Shown: positions 5,190-5,206 of the stretch, one piece after another
Position numbering within the stretch: the first letter of the stretch is position 1
Layout: each line of letters opens with the position of its first letter
From: Thermoguttaceae bacterium
GTDB lineage: Bacteria > Planctomycetota > Planctomycetia > Pirellulales > Thermoguttaceae
Direction of reading: 5' to 3'
DNA length: 5,206 nt
Assembly (NCBI GenBank): GCA_024653385.1
Contig: JANLFZ010000449.1
Location: 1 to 5,206 of the forward strand
Notes under the pieces: generated by a model
Databases searched by the model: none
The model's input: only the letters and a program-made list of their open reading frames with translations
Told to the model about the DNA's origin: nothing
Program-made: the position numbers and the translations under genes

Positions 5190-5206
5190 TCGCAGTTGGC
5201 CGGCCC

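Overview
The window is GC-rich and gene-dense and looks like a chromosome fragment of a planctomycete, probably of the Pirellulales. The main clue is the largest gene. It encodes a secreted protein that joins a hydrazine-synthase-alpha-like propeller and middle domain, two CxxCH haem motifs and a C-terminal formylglycine-generating-enzyme-like (SUMF1) domain, an architecture I associate with that phylum. The assignment rests on recalled family knowledge and no search was run.

Layout, right to left along the minus strand. A short leader (5100-5206) carries a 44-bp palindromic repeat. It is followed by tsaE (5099-4578), a pol-beta-type nucleotidyltransferase (4549-3911) and the 1137-residue secreted multidomain protein (3880-467). 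The gaps of 28 and 30 nt and the shared strand suggest one transcription unit. The third gene meets a tiny plus-strand gene (356-454) for a 32-residue lysine-rich protein. The two stop codons lie in opposite arms of one perfect hairpin. Left of the tiny gene, a region of about 190 bp holds candidate divergent promoters. One serves the tiny gene. The other serves a secreted protein whose 5' end (161-1) starts on the minus strand and runs off the window.

The most interesting feature is the repeats. A 44-bp palindromic element occurs three times. One copy is intergenic, upstream of tsaE. The other two lie inside the large coding sequence as an inverted pair around a 7-bp tandem repeat. Both internal copies are read in frame as the same octapeptide, PLPQAGEG. 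A second, unrelated structured block of about 120 bp interrupts the propeller domain of the same protein, also in frame. The protein therefore seems to have absorbed two repeat insertions without losing its reading frame, in the manner of the Rickettsia palindromic elements found inside genes.

Of the genes, only tsaE has a firm function (tRNA t6A synthesis). The nucleotidyltransferase and the large protein can be placed in families but have no known substrate. No tRNA, rRNA, CRISPR array, transposase or phage gene was seen. No gene-free stretch exceeds 300 bases.
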